A stretch of 64,000 bases of DNA from Tanypteryx hageni. Its lineage: Eukaryota > Arthropoda > Insecta > Odonata > Petaluridae. The notes below the pieces were generated by a model. That model had not been told where the DNA came from, did no database searches, and worked only from the letters and a program-made list of their open reading frames with translations. Position numbers and translations under genes: made by a program. Below, in pieces: positions 21,701-35,080 of the stretch. The stretch lies in contig CM054113.1 of assembly GCA_028673005.1 (NCBI GenBank), forward strand, positions 174,637,956 to 174,701,955, in the 5' to 3' direction. Numbering within the stretch: the stretch's first letter is position 1; each line of letters starts with the position of its first letter.

Positions 21701-23349
21701 CTCATCAATAAGAGTATTAAAATAGTTGTTGCCATATTTCCTCTTATTTATGTAGAGCGTTTCTTCGTGAATTAATTTGATTTAATACGGAGATACCCAT
21801 TTTGTCATTAAATATATTTTAAGAACTATGATGAAAAGTAAGCGGGCTGTTCAGACAGTTGCCCATTAAAAAAAAACTACACTCAAAGAGTTGAATTGAT
21901 AGCAAAGAGAATCACAATGCCAACTCGCAAAAATGTTTTTAACAGCCAGTTAAAATGTTTTCCTGTTAATTGTTTATAGTACCTGATTTCGTGTTATAAC
22001 CGCATTAGCATAATTTTTACTAAGATATTTTGCACAAACCCATCGGAAAGGCTATGACAACGAACAATAAATTAGTTCGTATGTGCATGCCAATCCTCGA
22101 TCACGTTCCGTTAAATCTCGTCGTTGAGCCGAAATTCGGCTTGAGTGTACAGATGTTTCGTTTTACGAGGGGCGATCAAAGAAGTATCGCGGATAACAGG
22201 CGCCGCGCGGAAAATTGCAATCGTTTTATGGCCTCTTCGTAAGTGTGCAACACTCAAAAGCCACAAGCATGAATGGAAGAGCGAATGTGCATCGCGCGTG
22301 AATTCTTGGAACACCGCCTCGCGGAGTTTGGACGAATACCCACCGTCTCGTCTCCTTTTAATGCACCGTAATTACCGTCGTCGAAACATTATCGCAATCT
22401 ATTTTATTGCTCCTCTCTTAAAAATTTTCCGGCTCTCATAAAACCAGCGTTTAAAACTCTTAGAAAACCGTTTTCTCCCCTCCTCCCCCTCTTAATCTTT
22501 CTCTCCGAAACCCGAACCAAACTCCCCCTCCTCTCCTCCGTAGCGTTTTCTTCTTCCCTCCTCCGAACTCCCACTCTCCCCCCGCCCTCACTCTTTCCTT
22601 CCTCTCCCCACGCCCTCTCCCCATCTCTCCCTCCAAACCCTATCTCACACTTTTCCACCCCACCCAATCATATCTCTGTTTGTCTGACTCCGAGTTCTCA
22701 AGTCTCTCCTTATCTCAGTTGCTAAGACCTTTCTGTCTTCCCTCCTCCCTTCCATCCTCCTCTGGAACTCCCTCCACTCCCCTCCATCGTCCCCTCCCTT
22801 TCTTTTCCTACATATCTCTATGGTCCTTGTGTGAGAGGTTTATTTATAGCCTGGGATGGGTCTTAGGGGGAGGGGGCTCATGAATGGGCGCATGAGGATT
22901 GACGAGCAGAAAAAAGAACAATGGGAGTTTCAAAAACTTTTTTCTGGACTTTTTGGAGAAGCGAAAAAAATGAGGTTGTAAAAAAGGGTGAGACAGAGAG
23001 AAGTGAGAGGGAGAGCAGAGAGGGGGGGAGGGGAGTGGGAGTAATGTTTGCGAGGAAAATGAAAAATGAATGTTGAGAAATCCGGGCCAGCTGCGAGGGC
23101 GTAAAAGGTTGCATTTTCTTGATTGGGGGAAAACGAAAAATGCTATGGAGATCTCTTGCGGGTTTGGAAATTTCGGGGCGATTTCCCCTCCGGAATCATC
23201 GTTTCAGTGATTGCAATTGTTTGATTAAATGAGTGGTTGTTCTCGTTGTAAAACGGTTTTTTGTTGACCACTATTCTGATTATACAAGCAATGCATTTTG
23301 TCTCCCTAGAGATCGAAATACGAGCAATAATAATGCATAATTGCACACT
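18774..23349. other. Unassigned stretch with paired pyrimidine and purine tracts
   Basis: No gene is recognised in 4.6 kb. Positions 21120-21330 and 22110-22400 are CpG-dense. Positions 22455-22840 are strongly pyrimidine-rich on the plus strand and 22850-23060 strongly purine-rich, another abrupt strand switch. Open frames in these tracts (for example 22404-22667 minus, 22680-22883 plus) give low-complexity products and are composition artefacts. Short CT runs occur at about 19915-19930. Confidence 0.35.
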
Positions 23350-23500
23350 AGATCAACTAGAAGAGAGACAACGAGACTCGTGTTTTCCTTGAACGACCAA
23401 GTATCATGTTATGAGAGTCGAATAAGCGAGGGATATTTGGATGCATTGCGCTCCTGCAACCACCTGTTTGATAAAATGCAGGTTAGAAGAATATTCTGGG
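23350..23500 (+). mobile_element. Decayed CR1/Jockey-group LINE 3' end
   Basis: A plus-strand frame reads LEERQRDSCFP, a stop, then TTK, which lines up with the CRTERYLGSFFPRTIR ending of better copies. It is followed by GGATGCATTGCGCTCCTGCA and a GCAGG arm, matching the conserved LINE tail and its hairpin. The divergence suggests an old copy. Confidence 0.5.
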
Positions 23501-25369
23501 TTTTATGCGAACTGAATAAGATGAGTCGAGAACAGTCGATAATAAAGAAATGACTTTAATAGACTTCCTGAATTCCAACGCATCACACCTGTAAACCTAC
23601 AAAAGTGAGGGGTCTTCATTGGATGGTCTCATAAATTTACATCTACAAAAATAATGCCTTCAAGACGACTATGAAAATTAACATAGGATGGTAAAGAGTC
23701 AGCTTTTCGCAACAAGATCATAGGACTTCCTAAAAATAATCCACATTAATAAAATACGGAACTAAAAAAATAATTATTCCCACTGTATTAATTTCAAACC
23801 TTAAGCGAATATTATGATGAATACTTTGATACGCCTGGAAGTAATTCACAGAAACGATATTAAATTCCGACTCCTAATCTTCAATTCTTCTCCACTGGTC
23901 AGTGAGTACTAGCTGTAAGTAGTTAACGTGGGGAAGCAACGTTAGGTCCGAACTCACGGTTACTGAATGACAAAATTTATCATACTCGAAAGATTACAGG
24001 GAATTTGAGAAAAGGAATGTAATTTGAGAGTATCGGATGTACCGTTTGCTGTACACGCGGAGTGATATATAGCAGAAAAATGGAATATAAAAATCATCGT
24101 AGCATTCGTTGCAGCTATTTTTTACGGCAAAATCGTTGATACACAATGATCGAGTTCAACTTTCCGACGAACGCAGGTGCTAGGCAACACCGAGTTTCAA
24201 ACTATCGAGGAATATCGTTGCGACGCACGTCTAAGGCATTGCCTTCCTCTATTTTAAAGTGAAAGTACCTTGTTATTGAAAATGATTACTATGAACGCAG
24301 CGGGATGAAAAAATATTACAAGGCGTCATAATGAACCACACTTTTTTTAGTGCTCATAGGATTTTAATGACTATTTTTTCATTTAAAAACGCTATTTTTA
24401 ATATGATTTAAGAAAATTCTTTTTCGAAATTCCGAAATGTAATTTGTTCGTTGCCTTTTTACTCTACCCATCTCAGAGAAAGTCAAACAATCAGTTTTCC
24501 AGTAGATATTTTAATTTGATGGCCAATGATTACGTTATAATGTAACATTATGGTGTCGATACCGTTAAATTTATCCGTTGCAAAAAATACATAGCATTGA
24601 AGAGCGGCAAACTTAAATGTTGTTTACGTCATTTACGTCTAATATTCAACGAGGACAAATAAAAAAGTAAATCTGAAAAGTGCGTTGTTTTCAAGTTAGG
24701 TTATAACTAGATTATTATCGTATGCTGCATTATCCTTTGAGAATCATCTGGCGTTTTTCCGAGTCAGTAAGATGCCCGGTAAAAAAATAGCACGTGAGCG
24801 TCCCGTCAAAAAAGCATTCTCTGTAGGTAGTTATTTCAACAATCGCGGCGCACTTCGGTCAAATGAAAATCCTCCCGCCGGATGCGAGTGAAATGACGTC
24901 ACCACGGCGGAATCTTCATCTGGAACTGAAGTCTTTATTTATTTTGGCTCTGGAGGATGCTTCTAAATGAACGCCATTGTCTCGGCCAGAAGATGGAGAG
25001 AGTGTGCGGAGGAGAAAAAAAAACACGATCTATAACACTGGGTCGCTGGTTGCGGGCGGGTAAAAGCGTGCGTGAGGCGTTTTTTATATAGAGAGGCGGC
25101 TGGGTTCTCCTTTTTTATTCAGTACTGGTAACATGGGTAAGGGAGAGTTGGGGCGGGGCGGAAAGGGGAGGTTTCAAGGGGCGGACGCAATCACTTTTGG
25201 AGGGAAATTGGGGAAAAGGACCCGCAAGGGGTTATTTATGTTTTTTTCTCAGGGGGAGGGGAGTTGGCTCACGGTTATGGGGAGGAGAAGGGCGGCCTGT
25301 TGCTTCCAACCAAAAAAATAAGGGTTCAGGGCACTGTGGAAAAAGCAATTTAACCTTTGGGGGCAAGCG
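23501..25369. other. Unassigned stretch
   Basis: No gene or repeat is recognised. A perfect cAMP-response-type octamer TGACGTCA lies at 24894-24901 in a CpG-rich patch (about 24840-24920), which is suggestive of a regulatory site but could be chance. Confidence 0.3.
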
Positions 25370-25432
25370 TGGTAGTAGCTGATCGAGGTATGGAGGTCTC
25401 CGTCTCTCCGTGTACCCGGGATCGAATCCCTT
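25370..25432 (+). repeat. tRNA-like head, probable SINE
   Basis: TAGCTGATCGAGG (25376-25388) fits an RNA polymerase III A box and GGATCGAATCC (25419-25429) fits a B box, with GGG/CCC flanks that could form a T-stem. Spacing is near that of a tRNA. No full cloverleaf is evident, so a SINE head or tRNA relic is more likely than a gene. Confidence 0.4.
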
Positions 25433-25599
25433 TGAGTGCATCTCGTTGATCCGGGCCATCAGGAGTTTAACATCGAGTCAACTTTATTTATCCTTTTATT
25501 AGGGCATCATTGATATAAACTAAGTTATCTGCTAAATGATAAATGAGCTTGGATGGTAGTCTCGGGAGTAACAGCGTGAAAAGTCGAGGCATCGAAATG

Positions 25600-25845
25600 A
25601 ATTTTGCGGAGCTTATGGCAAGAAGAATTTAAAGATGAATTATCAGACATAATTAGGAGCACATCTTACGTAGGACACCGCTACAACAAAGACGAGAGGA
25701 ATTAATTGTAGGATGGATAGACACAAGGGAACATTATTTCTTAAAACAATAAGAAAGCATAACAGGAGAATAACATGATGGATCGGTGCTATTCTCCCCC
25801 TGCCAAACACCAATTGCGGTGGCTTGCACGGCATTAATTCAAATT
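25600..25845 (+). mobile_element. Diverged CR1/Jockey-group LINE 3' end
   Basis: The plus strand encodes EFKDELSDIIRSTSYVGHRY, equivalent to SDVKEIIRTPTYIGRMDH in the copy at 57708-59062, then degrades into stops. The end, CCCCTGCCAAACACCAATTG followed by CGGTGGCTTGCACGG, is the family's 3' hairpin with one stem change. This copy is closer to the 57708 lineage than to the 17097 lineage. Confidence 0.6.
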
Positions 25846-26946
25846 CATACACTTAGCTACTAATATTCAGGGCGGTTCTCAGATGTGTTGATCTAGAGGA
25901 GTTCGTTTCTCAATCTATCCTAAAATAGAGCACCTGTGCAAACATTTCCTTTTCGTAATTTTTAATAATTTTATGAATATAAATAAATAATTTTCATTTT
26001 ACTACTAAATATGTCCCACAAGGTTTGCTGCGTTAAGTTTTAGTCGGCCTGGATAATACATATCTCGGTAACGAGACCGATGAACATGTATTCACAGAGG
26101 CACAGTTCCACATGCATTCGACACAATCGAACAATCTCACGCAGCGTATCTCCCCCTCTTCGGGGTTAATCGATCAATTCACCGCCATCGATCTCCTTTT
26201 TGGAGTGTCCCTCCTCCATTTTTAAAATGTGAACAAATTTTCCCTTCGCGCCCAATCATTACGTAGAAATGTTTTTTTTTGTTATTTCCAGGTATCCTGC
26301 CCCTCCGTTTTTTAACGGTAACGCTTCGTTTTAGATTTTTGTTCGAAGGAAGTGGTAAACTGCGTCGGACCATGACGCCCTCCGAACGAGCCTAGCAACC
26401 CCTCCACACATCTCCCGTCTCCATAGAGAGAGAGGGAGAGGGAATGAATTCACGTAGTTTTTTTGGGGGGCCGTGATTCGGGAAATTAACCCCCCAGGGA
26501 GAGAATGGCGAGGAAAAAAAGTCCCTAAAAATGAAAGGGTCGAAATTGGAGATGCTCTCGATCTCTCCCTATCTGTTATTCCGCCCCTTTTGGGGGTTAA
26601 AGCACGGAGAAACCCCCACATCCTCCTACTGTCCCTTAAAACACTGCATAGTATATCTCTCCCCTTCTCCTTCTCTTCTACCCTACTCACTCTACATTTC
26701 CGCCCCCCTTCTTCCCTTTTTTCCCCTCTCATTTCTCCTCTCCCTAACTCCCTCCACTATCTGTTTCTCTTCCAACACCTCTCCTTCTCCCCTCACAAAC
26801 TCCGCCCAAACTCTTCACACCCATCCCCCCCTCCTTACAAAATTATCTCCTTCCCTTTCCTAAACCTCTCCTTCTCACTTCTCTAGTCTTCATCTCTCTT
26901 TCTGCCCTATCCTCATCCCCTTCATATACCTTCCTTCACCATTCGT
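25846..26946. other. Unassigned stretch ending in a pyrimidine-rich tract
   Basis: No gene is recognised. Positions 26640-26940 are strongly pyrimidine-rich on the plus strand. The overlapping plus-strand frames of 110 and 137 codons and the minus-strand frame of 133 codons are low-complexity and mutually exclusive, so I do not call them genes. Confidence 0.4.
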
Positions 26947-27412
26947 CAGGGTTGCCACCTTAAATTCATCAATGATCCGTAGATTTACATAGGTGGAAAA
27001 GGAAAATACTTCTTTGTAGTTTTTAAATGTTTAATGTAGTTTTGCTACGATTGTGAATGACACATGGTGATAAGGAATATTTTGTACTTGTATGTTTTAT
27101 CTCTCCTTAAAACTATATTTTTTGTTGCCTATGGAACATTTTAATAGTTCGGTTTGCTTAAATTGTTTTAGAAAATTTGGAAAATCCTCAGTCATGCTAA
27201 AATTTACTTTAGTACATATTCCCACCTTCCACTCTCATCCTGTTTCTTTCACCCGCGCTTGCTCCAGTGTTTACTGTCTGAGTCTACCGTTCACGCATGA
27301 AATCTTTACTCACTGCAACAAATTTAAAAAATAATCGCAATACATAATACAATTTTCGTGCTGACCGGAGAATTCTACTCTTGACCTGGAACCCAAAGAG
27401 TTGCTAACCCTG
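26947..27412. mobile_element. Possible hAT-like element
   Basis: The left end CAGGGTTGCCACCTT and the inverse of the right end, CAGGGTTAGCAACTC, match at 11 of 15 positions. CAGGGTTGCCAAC is a familiar hAT terminus, and a similar left end occurs at 62939. No 8-bp duplication is visible. No transposase is encoded. Confidence 0.4.
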
Positions 27413-29250
27413 TCTACCATCATCCGTCCTCGCCGCCTCTTCTTCCCTCTCTCTTCGTTATTATGCTCTCTCTTTCTCGTCATCTACCTTCTCCTCGCTC
27501 ACCCCCCCCCCCCCCCTCTGACTCCATTTTCTCCAACTCCTCCCCTTAACTCCCTTCTCGCCACTTCCCAAACGCTACCTCACAAAAGGTCACAACCCTT
27601 CCAGACAAATCTCCTTCTCAGGAAGTCAACCTTTGCTATATTTATTCCGAATGTTTTCTACTATTCGGATGACTATGCGATTCCAGCGTACTATGCGGTG
27701 GGCCCTTCGCGATTATTCAAATTTTATAGTTTTTTTCGACTCCCTTTTCGGGTCGAACGCTGATTTACGGTTGCGTACCAACCTTCTATTAAAAGTCGCG
27801 GTCGCGATCCGCAACAGTTGGGACGGGTTATTCGTATCGACGCTTTTTTCGGCCTATTCGCGACGGGATCCCGCATGGTGGTATGGTTAGTTACCTGCTG
27901 TACCCTCGCCTGTTGCATTGTGGCGTGTAAAGTAAATGGATGCGTGGAAATTCAAATGTGCCCTTTTTTATGTAACACGTTTGCCATGACAAAGCTACTC
28001 GAGACCAAGAAGCTGAATCATTATTTCATTTAAAGGTTTTACCCATCCGTTCGATTGGCTATGAGAGGTTTGTCATCGATACCGCCTTAGAACTTCGCGG
28101 TCAAACTTCAAAATACAACAATTTAATTGATTTTATTGTTTATAACATGAATTTCAGAATGTTTTCATTTATTTCACACATTCAGGTTTGCTCTTACATT
28201 TTAGAACAGCTATTCTCAAGTGTGGGCATCAGGAAATTTCAGTGCGGCCACAAGTAACTTTCCCTTCAAACGAGATGGCGATGCACCGCATATGTTTACT
28301 TGGCGATACTCCGTTTTTCACACCGCACAAATTATTATATTTTCGGGAGAATCTGGCTTTGGAAATACCAAGTATTTTTCTTTCCACTCTGGTTTAGACA
28401 TTCTTTTATCCGCTCTGAAATCATGGCTACGTTTTGGAAATGGGGAAGCATTTCAATCTGCACTCGTGCTCGGAATCGCATCATCAGTCTCTTTGTCCGT
28501 TTTCTTAAAATAATTAAGTATGCTCAGCATGCCTTATTTTTTGGAAAATTTATCAAGTGCGTGTAAATTCACCAAAACAAAAAAATTCAAGAAAACGACA
28601 GGAAAATGGTGACTCTAACAGAGACAACTATCCCACCAATAGAAATGCCTGAAAATGAATTAAAATACATAAATATCCCCGTGTAAGGTATGTTAAATTC
28701 ATCGATTATATTACAACTAAATTTATTGGAAAACTTTAATTACCAGTGCATTTTCACTGAGCGTTGTTTCACTGTCACTATAATCACCAGTAAGAATATT
28801 GATGACTTTAATATGACCTGCGCACTTTCTACTGGACGATAAAACGTGGCGCAGAATTGCATATATCGTAAAGAACGCTTCTGCCTCGCATGTATGCATG
28901 CATGTGTGCATCATTCCACTCTACTTTACTTGCTCCGTACGTAGTAAAAGGGAAAGTACTGTTTTCATGAACAAATCAATTTCGTGATTTCAACGGAAAT
29001 ACACATTTTGATGTCCCCTGAACATGTTTTCACCATTTTCTCGATGATGTCTGTGGGTGTGTGTGTATGTGATATAAATATTATGGGTGCTCTACCTTAA
29101 AAACTATTAACCGTGTCAACGCGAAATTTTACATTTGATATTTTCGTTAAAGGGACAAGAGTTTATTAGTTTTTGGTACAACTCAGTGAAACGCAAGTGG
29201 GTGTTTACCCTTTTCACTTATCCGATTTTCTGAAATAATTGCTTTAATAT
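27413..29250. other. Unassigned stretch
   Basis: There is a 15-C run at 27502-27516 in a pyrimidine-rich segment, and a CpG-dense segment at about 27690-27880. Several open frames of 70-120 codons carry no recognisable domain. Confidence 0.35.
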
Positions 29251-29255
29251 TTGAT

Positions 29256-29400
29256 GAGGATGAGCCTCGGTGGTAGTGGTGGAGGGCGTGGCGATGGTGG
29301 TGAGCTTAGTGGTGGCGATGAGCTTATTGTTAGTGGTGGTGGTGACCTTAGTGGTGGCAGTGGTGAGCTTAATGGTGGTGGCGGTGAGCGTAGTAGTCGT
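29256..29400 (+). repeat. GGT-rich minisatellite
   Basis: Imperfect units of about 20-30 bp, GGTGGTGAGCTTAGTGGTGG with variants, repeat about five times. In one frame they encode Gly/Ser/Glu-rich repeats (GGSGELNGGGGE), but the 71-codon frame has no other support as a gene. Confidence 0.65.
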
Positions 29401-29466
29401 GTGTTATTGTTCATTTACAATGAAAAAGGAAAATTTGTAGAGAAATGTTTGTTTGGTTTCTATTGA

Positions 29467-29869
29467 AGGATGTCTGAACGCAATAAATATTTACGAATCT
29501 GTTAATTACATTCTTTAAGAATTTCATTAAAAAACATGTGCAGGATCACTGCAGGTGGGGCAGCAGCGATGCAAAGTGAGAGAAATGTGGCGCTGAGGTT
29601 CTTTAAAAATGATTGTGATTGCGATATTTTCAGGTTTCACTTCTTTGTTCATCAGGAAGCTCTTGCGTATAAATCTGTATTCAAAACTATGGAAGGTACT
29701 GAGGGAATTGATCTGAAAACCATAAATATTATTTTTACGAAGTATCTAAAACAATTATTTTAAATCAGTGTCTGACACCATCAACGAGAAACAATGTGCT
29801 CCTAAACTATAATGCAATTCGTTCGTTAAGCTTCGAAACGAGTGAACAACATCTATGTACCTACGTCGG
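29467..29869. other. Unassigned stretch before a LINE fragment
   Basis: No gene is recognised. One 75-codon plus-strand frame (29536-29763) resembles no family I know. Confidence 0.35.
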
Positions 29870-30507
29870 GTGTTCCTTAGGGATGGGCCCTCTACTTTTC
29901 TTAATCTATGTAAATGACATCTGCTCGATAGTTCGTGGTAAAATTAGACTTTTTGCCGATGATACCGTTCTATATAAAGAAATAAAAAACCAAGAGGACC
30001 ATCAGTCGCTGCGTGAAGACTTAACAGCCATTTCAGCGTGATGTAAAGAATGGCAAATTTAAATTAATTACACTAAATGTGACGCAGTTACGTTCTGGAA
30101 AAGTAAGAACATAGAAGTAGGTTTCGAGTATAAAGTAGATAGAATAAATATTCAAGCAGCCGAGTATGTAAAATATTTAGGAGTAACCATTTGTCGAGAC
30201 CTTCGTGGGGCATGCACATTCGTCGAGTTATAGGCCCGGCTAACAAGAAACTGGCTTTCATAGGTAGAATAGTACGGATCACTACAGAAAAAGTACCTGA
30301 AACATGTTACTTATCACTGGTTAGACCACAAGTGGAATACGCCTCATGCATATGGGATCCGTACGAGAGTATTAGAAAGAGTGCAGCGCAGAGCAGCCAG
30401 ATTCGTAAAACAAAAGTACGAACATAAGGAAAGCGTCAACTCATTATTGATGGATTTGAACTGGATACCACTGGAGGATCGTAGATTGAACTCAAGGTTG
30501 CGGTTAT
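29870..30507 (+). mobile_element. CR1/Jockey-group LINE fragment, truncated at both ends
   Basis: The fragment begins inside the reverse transcriptase (TCGGGTGTTCCTTAGGGATG, with a deletion between the PQG and LGPLLF motifs) and continues through GPLLFLIYVNDI, then LFADDTVLYKEI at about 29949-29984 and the thumb. It ends at about 30507 within LNSRLR, with no 3' tail. From about 30185 it is nearly identical to 35895-36210 in the longer copy. Stops and a frameshift near 30200 make it non-functional. Confidence 0.8.
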
Positions 30508-33500
30508 GATTTATTCATTAGTGCTTCAAACGAGAGAAAAAATTAAAAAGAAAATGAATATAACATTAAAGTAATGCCATTGAGTTGCCAACCCGTTCAG
30601 CTTGCTTGCCAACATTATCTTCTTACAAATAACGTACAGATAAAACGCCTGTGCCTTCCAATCACATTCTTATATTTCGCACCAGCAAAATGAAAAAAAA
30701 TTAACGAAACATTTCTTTGTGGTAGTCATAGCACGCATGTCAATCAACGGAATATACTTACCCTTACAAACATGACGATCTTAGTTCGGTATATCACAAT
30801 ATGCACAAAGAAACCCGTAAACAAAAGAACTATGGAAAAATCCGTCGAGTCAACTTAAACTCGCCGGATCAAAACAACTTGCCAGCCTTCGTCCTTTTAA
30901 TCTCTAACGCATCAGCGCCACACAAGGTATTTTGCGAAACTTTGAAAAGCACATTCTGACCCAATCATAATCTCTTTTCAGTTGGTTTTCTCTCCCCCAT
31001 CTTTACCTTCTCTCCAAAGCAGGATATCGAAATATCTGATCAAGTCGCCCGTCAGAAATGACTGAGAAGATCTTTTTTTTTGACGTGTGTTGTCGGTCGG
31101 CAGTTAAGGATTAGTCTCAAACCACCACCAGTATATCTTTTCGGAGGGTTTTCTTTTTCTATCTCCAGCCAATGGAAGAGTAGAAGAGTAGAAAAGCCTT
31201 TTGGGTGCCAAGGATTGATGATGTTTCAGTGCAGCGGAAAGTGTCATGGGTGAAGAAAATTGGGCCTTGGAAAGGGGGAAGAAGGGTGGAGGAGGGTGTT
31301 TTTGAAGGGAGCAAATGGGCGAGGGAAGGAGGACCCTCACCAAGGAGATGGAGCGGAAGAAATCGTCCTGAAGAGCGAGGCGGTTGGTTAGTTAGCTCTC
31401 CAAAAGGCTTCCACACACACACACCAAGACAAGTTGTTAAGTGCCTACGGAGGAAGCTTTTTTTTACGAATGCGAGGGTAAAAAGCTGGGTTACCACAGG
31501 GTGAAATTTATAAACCACGATGGAAGATGTGGAGAATTTTTTCCCAGTTAAGCCACACGATAATGACGTGCGTCGCATCACATATTTCATTGTCGTCGTG
31601 GCTGACGAGACCCTGTTGGAACACCTAAAGAGCTGGCTTTAATTTAAATTCGACATCACTTTAAATACTATCGACATATAACATTTGTACTTTTGAAAAA
31701 GTTTTAAAAAACAAAACTTTTCATTTTGTTTCGACTCAATTCCAATGCACATTTCTGATATCATCAAAAGAAGTGAATTTTTTTTTATTAAAATGAATTC
31801 GAAAACAACCCTCTACGCCTTTTCCTTAGAATTTCGTCAAAGCCAAGTATTTCATATGAAATGTATTTCAGGTGTCGGAGAGAAAAGATGGCCTGCATCC
31901 ATCATAGATACCCCATTAAAATTAAATTATTTTCATTCTGCATTGATAGATTGACGAGTAATGCCAAAATGAATGCAACTCATGAGACTTCAATCAATTT
32001 ACAGCCACTCGGAGAAGAAAAATACAATAATGATAATACGATCAAATAGAACTTTAACGAGAGATGATTTTGCAACTCTCCTCGTAAGACAATATATTAT
32101 TACAGCGGCAGATATGACAGCGAGTTCTTTGGAGGTCGAATAAATGCAGCAGCGAAGCTGAAGAGGTTAAACGCATGCATACGTCACATCAAGATAATGC
32201 GAATTTTTTCGCATTCAAGATGATTTATTTGAAAAAGGAAGGGGGGAAAGGACAGGCGGGATAAAATAGGAGGTGACCTCGAAGACTAGACGAGAAAGGA
32301 CGAGGACGTACGAGGTGAGAGAAGGATAAATAAACAGCCGAAAAATAGCCTCTTGATCGAAAACAAAAACTTATCCGGTCCCAGAGGGGGTTCCTTAAAA
32401 GTAAATTTATTTTTCTCCTTTTTCCCTCCATCTTTCTCTCCTCTCCTCTCTCTCTCTTCTACGTCCACCAAATGAAATCTTTCGCGGAAAAGCCGAGAGA
32501 GAAGAGACGACAAAAGCCGCAACTCCGCGCGAAAATGTACGACCAGTGTCCAAGGATGACCTTTTTATTTAAGCAAACGTGTAACGCGATAACATTTTCG
32601 TTCGCTTCGGACGAAAGAAGAATAAAAAACCCTTTTCCCAGAGTCCTCTCTTTTTCTTTTCTTTAGAAGATCATGTTTTCCCAGACCTCATCGGGGGATG
32701 AGGAGGGAAGGAAAAGCCGTTGCAACCTCTTTCTCGAGGCCATATGGCGAATGGTCAGAGAGAGGAGGGTGAAAAAAAAAACAATCTGAAACCATAGAAA
32801 CCATAGCGTCCGAGGTAATTGAGTTAATTCTCGTCCATCTCCTCTCTCACTTTCTCCCTCTAGTTTTCTTTACAGGCCCTCATTAAACTGACCATTTCCG
32901 TCGATAATAGTCTGATTCTGAAATATCGGCGGACAAGTCCAGTGGGGATTGTTTTTGAAAAGGAGGAGGTTGCAGGGATGGGGGACCAAAAAAAAAGATC
33001 GACCATTCCTTCTTCCCAACCGGTAATTTTTACCATTCCGTGAGAATTTTAAAACTGCAGGAAAAAAACAATCCAACCGGATACCATCCTTCCCGCACAT
33101 TCTTTCGAGATTTATTTTTCTTCTCCTCAAAAACACTAATCCGGTTCTCGAAAACGTTTGCTATTTCTTACTGGCAGGATCCGGCGGGAGTTCGAGACAT
33201 TCAAATCGAACGGCGGATCAAAGAACATATTCGACGAATAGGTTAAGTCGAACCCGCACATGGTGACATTCGGAACAACAGAAGGAAAATTCGGAAAATG
33301 AACCTCGTTCGTTTTAAGAATCACACCCTCAAGCTTTTCGACTGCCGGATTCGGATACCACTTGAAAAAATTACGCAGGCAACCGCTTTCGTTTTCAGAA
33401 GACCGGTACAACCTTCGGGAAAATCCCCCTTCAATGAGTTCCTTCTATTTATTTTTTTTTCAAGTTGCGTTGTAGCAAATCTCGCGGAAGATTTTTACAC

Positions 33501-33879
33501 CTCTTTACACCGCCGGTGGGCATAATAAATAGCAAGTGGTGGGACGGTTGCGCGTGGAATCGACGGTTCCTTATCCACTCCGCGGGGGGGAACTGCTTTG
33601 AAACTTCTCTCATCATCAATCAGTCGTTCAAACGACGAGAAAAATACTCTTCGAATAATCAATCAAACGGAATATTGAGGGATAAGAAGGGAGGTTAGGC
33701 GACCGGGCGGTAAAAGGAAACGTTTTTAAGGGATGAAGGAGGTTTAGGAACTTTGGGGGACCCCATGCAAATCCGATTTTGGTTCCCCCCCTCTTTTTCT
33801 GCGAGAAATTTTTTCCCAATCACGGCCGTCACGTGACGTGAGCTATTGAAAATAACACATCCTCAACAGCTACGGTCGA
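30508..33879. other. Unassigned stretch
   Basis: No gene, RNA or mobile element is recognised in 3.4 kb. Purine-rich (31250-31370) and mixed low-complexity patches occur. The open frames have no recognisable domains. Confidence 0.35.
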
Positions 33880-35080
33880 ACAGATTGCAACGATAAGGCA
33901 GCAATACAAGGAGGCGCGCTCCATAGCCAGAGTGTCAATGCGTAATGCGTTTAACAATTACAAAAAGAAGGTTTTACAGGATAACTTGAAAGAGAACCCG
34001 AAAGTATTTTGGTCATATGCCAGAGAAGTCCAAGGTAGAGGCCCCACTATTGCGTCACTGAGATCGGAAACGGGAAATGTAGTTCACGATAGTGCGGAGA
34101 AAGCAAACATATTAAATCAACACTTTCAGAAAGCTTCTACTCCTAATGACGATGAATGTGAAACCACTATTCCTATGCATCAGGGCGATTCGATAGCAAA
34201 TTTGATATATTCCGAAAATGGTACCGCGCTCCAACTTCATTCAATTAAACCAAGTAAATCTCCTGGGCCGGAGGAAATATCCGCGCGAGTATTGAAAGAG
34301 TTAGCTTATGAAATCGCGCAATATTTGAAAATTATATTCGAGAAATCCATTACGGAAGGTGTCGTCCCTAAAGATTGGTAGGTGGCACACGTTATGCCCA
34401 TCATAAGGACGGCGACAAAGAGAACCTCGAAAATTATAGGCCAATTTCCTTAACTTCATTATCGTGCAAGATACTTGAGCGCATAATCTTTATTTCTGAA
34501 ATGCGCCATTTAGATAGTCACTCATTGCTTAGCGAATGCCAGCAGGAATCCCGGAGAGGTAGATCATGAGAAACTCAGCTTCGTTCGTGGATGATTTGTT
34601 GCGATGCGGAGAGAAAAATGCTCAGTTCGACGCCATATTCATTGACTTCAGGAAGGCGTTTGATAAAGTATCTCATAAGAAATTAATTGCGAAGTTAGGA
34701 CAATACGGCATCAATACTAAAGTTGTCAGTTACTCTCGATTAGAGAACAGATAGTTGTCATCGATGGGAAATACTTTACCCCTGTTCAAGTTGCGTCGGG
34801 TGTTCCTCAGGGAGGTGTATTGCGGTAGTTTGTAGTAAAATTAGACTTTTTGCCGATGATACCGTTCTATATAAAGAAATAAAAAACTATGAGGACCATC
34901 AGTCGCTGCGTGAAGACTTAAGAGCCATTTCAAAGTGGTGTAAAGAATGGCAAATTTAAATTAATTACACTAAATGTGCCGCAGTTACGTTCTAAAAAGT
35001 AAGAACATAGAAAGTAGGTTTCGAGTATAAAATAGATGGAATAAATATTCAAGCAGGCGAGTATATAAAATATTTAGAAG

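Noticed and set aside
29251..29466. Glycine-rich 71-codon frame
   Set aside because: Product of the GGT minisatellite; no upstream signal or domain.
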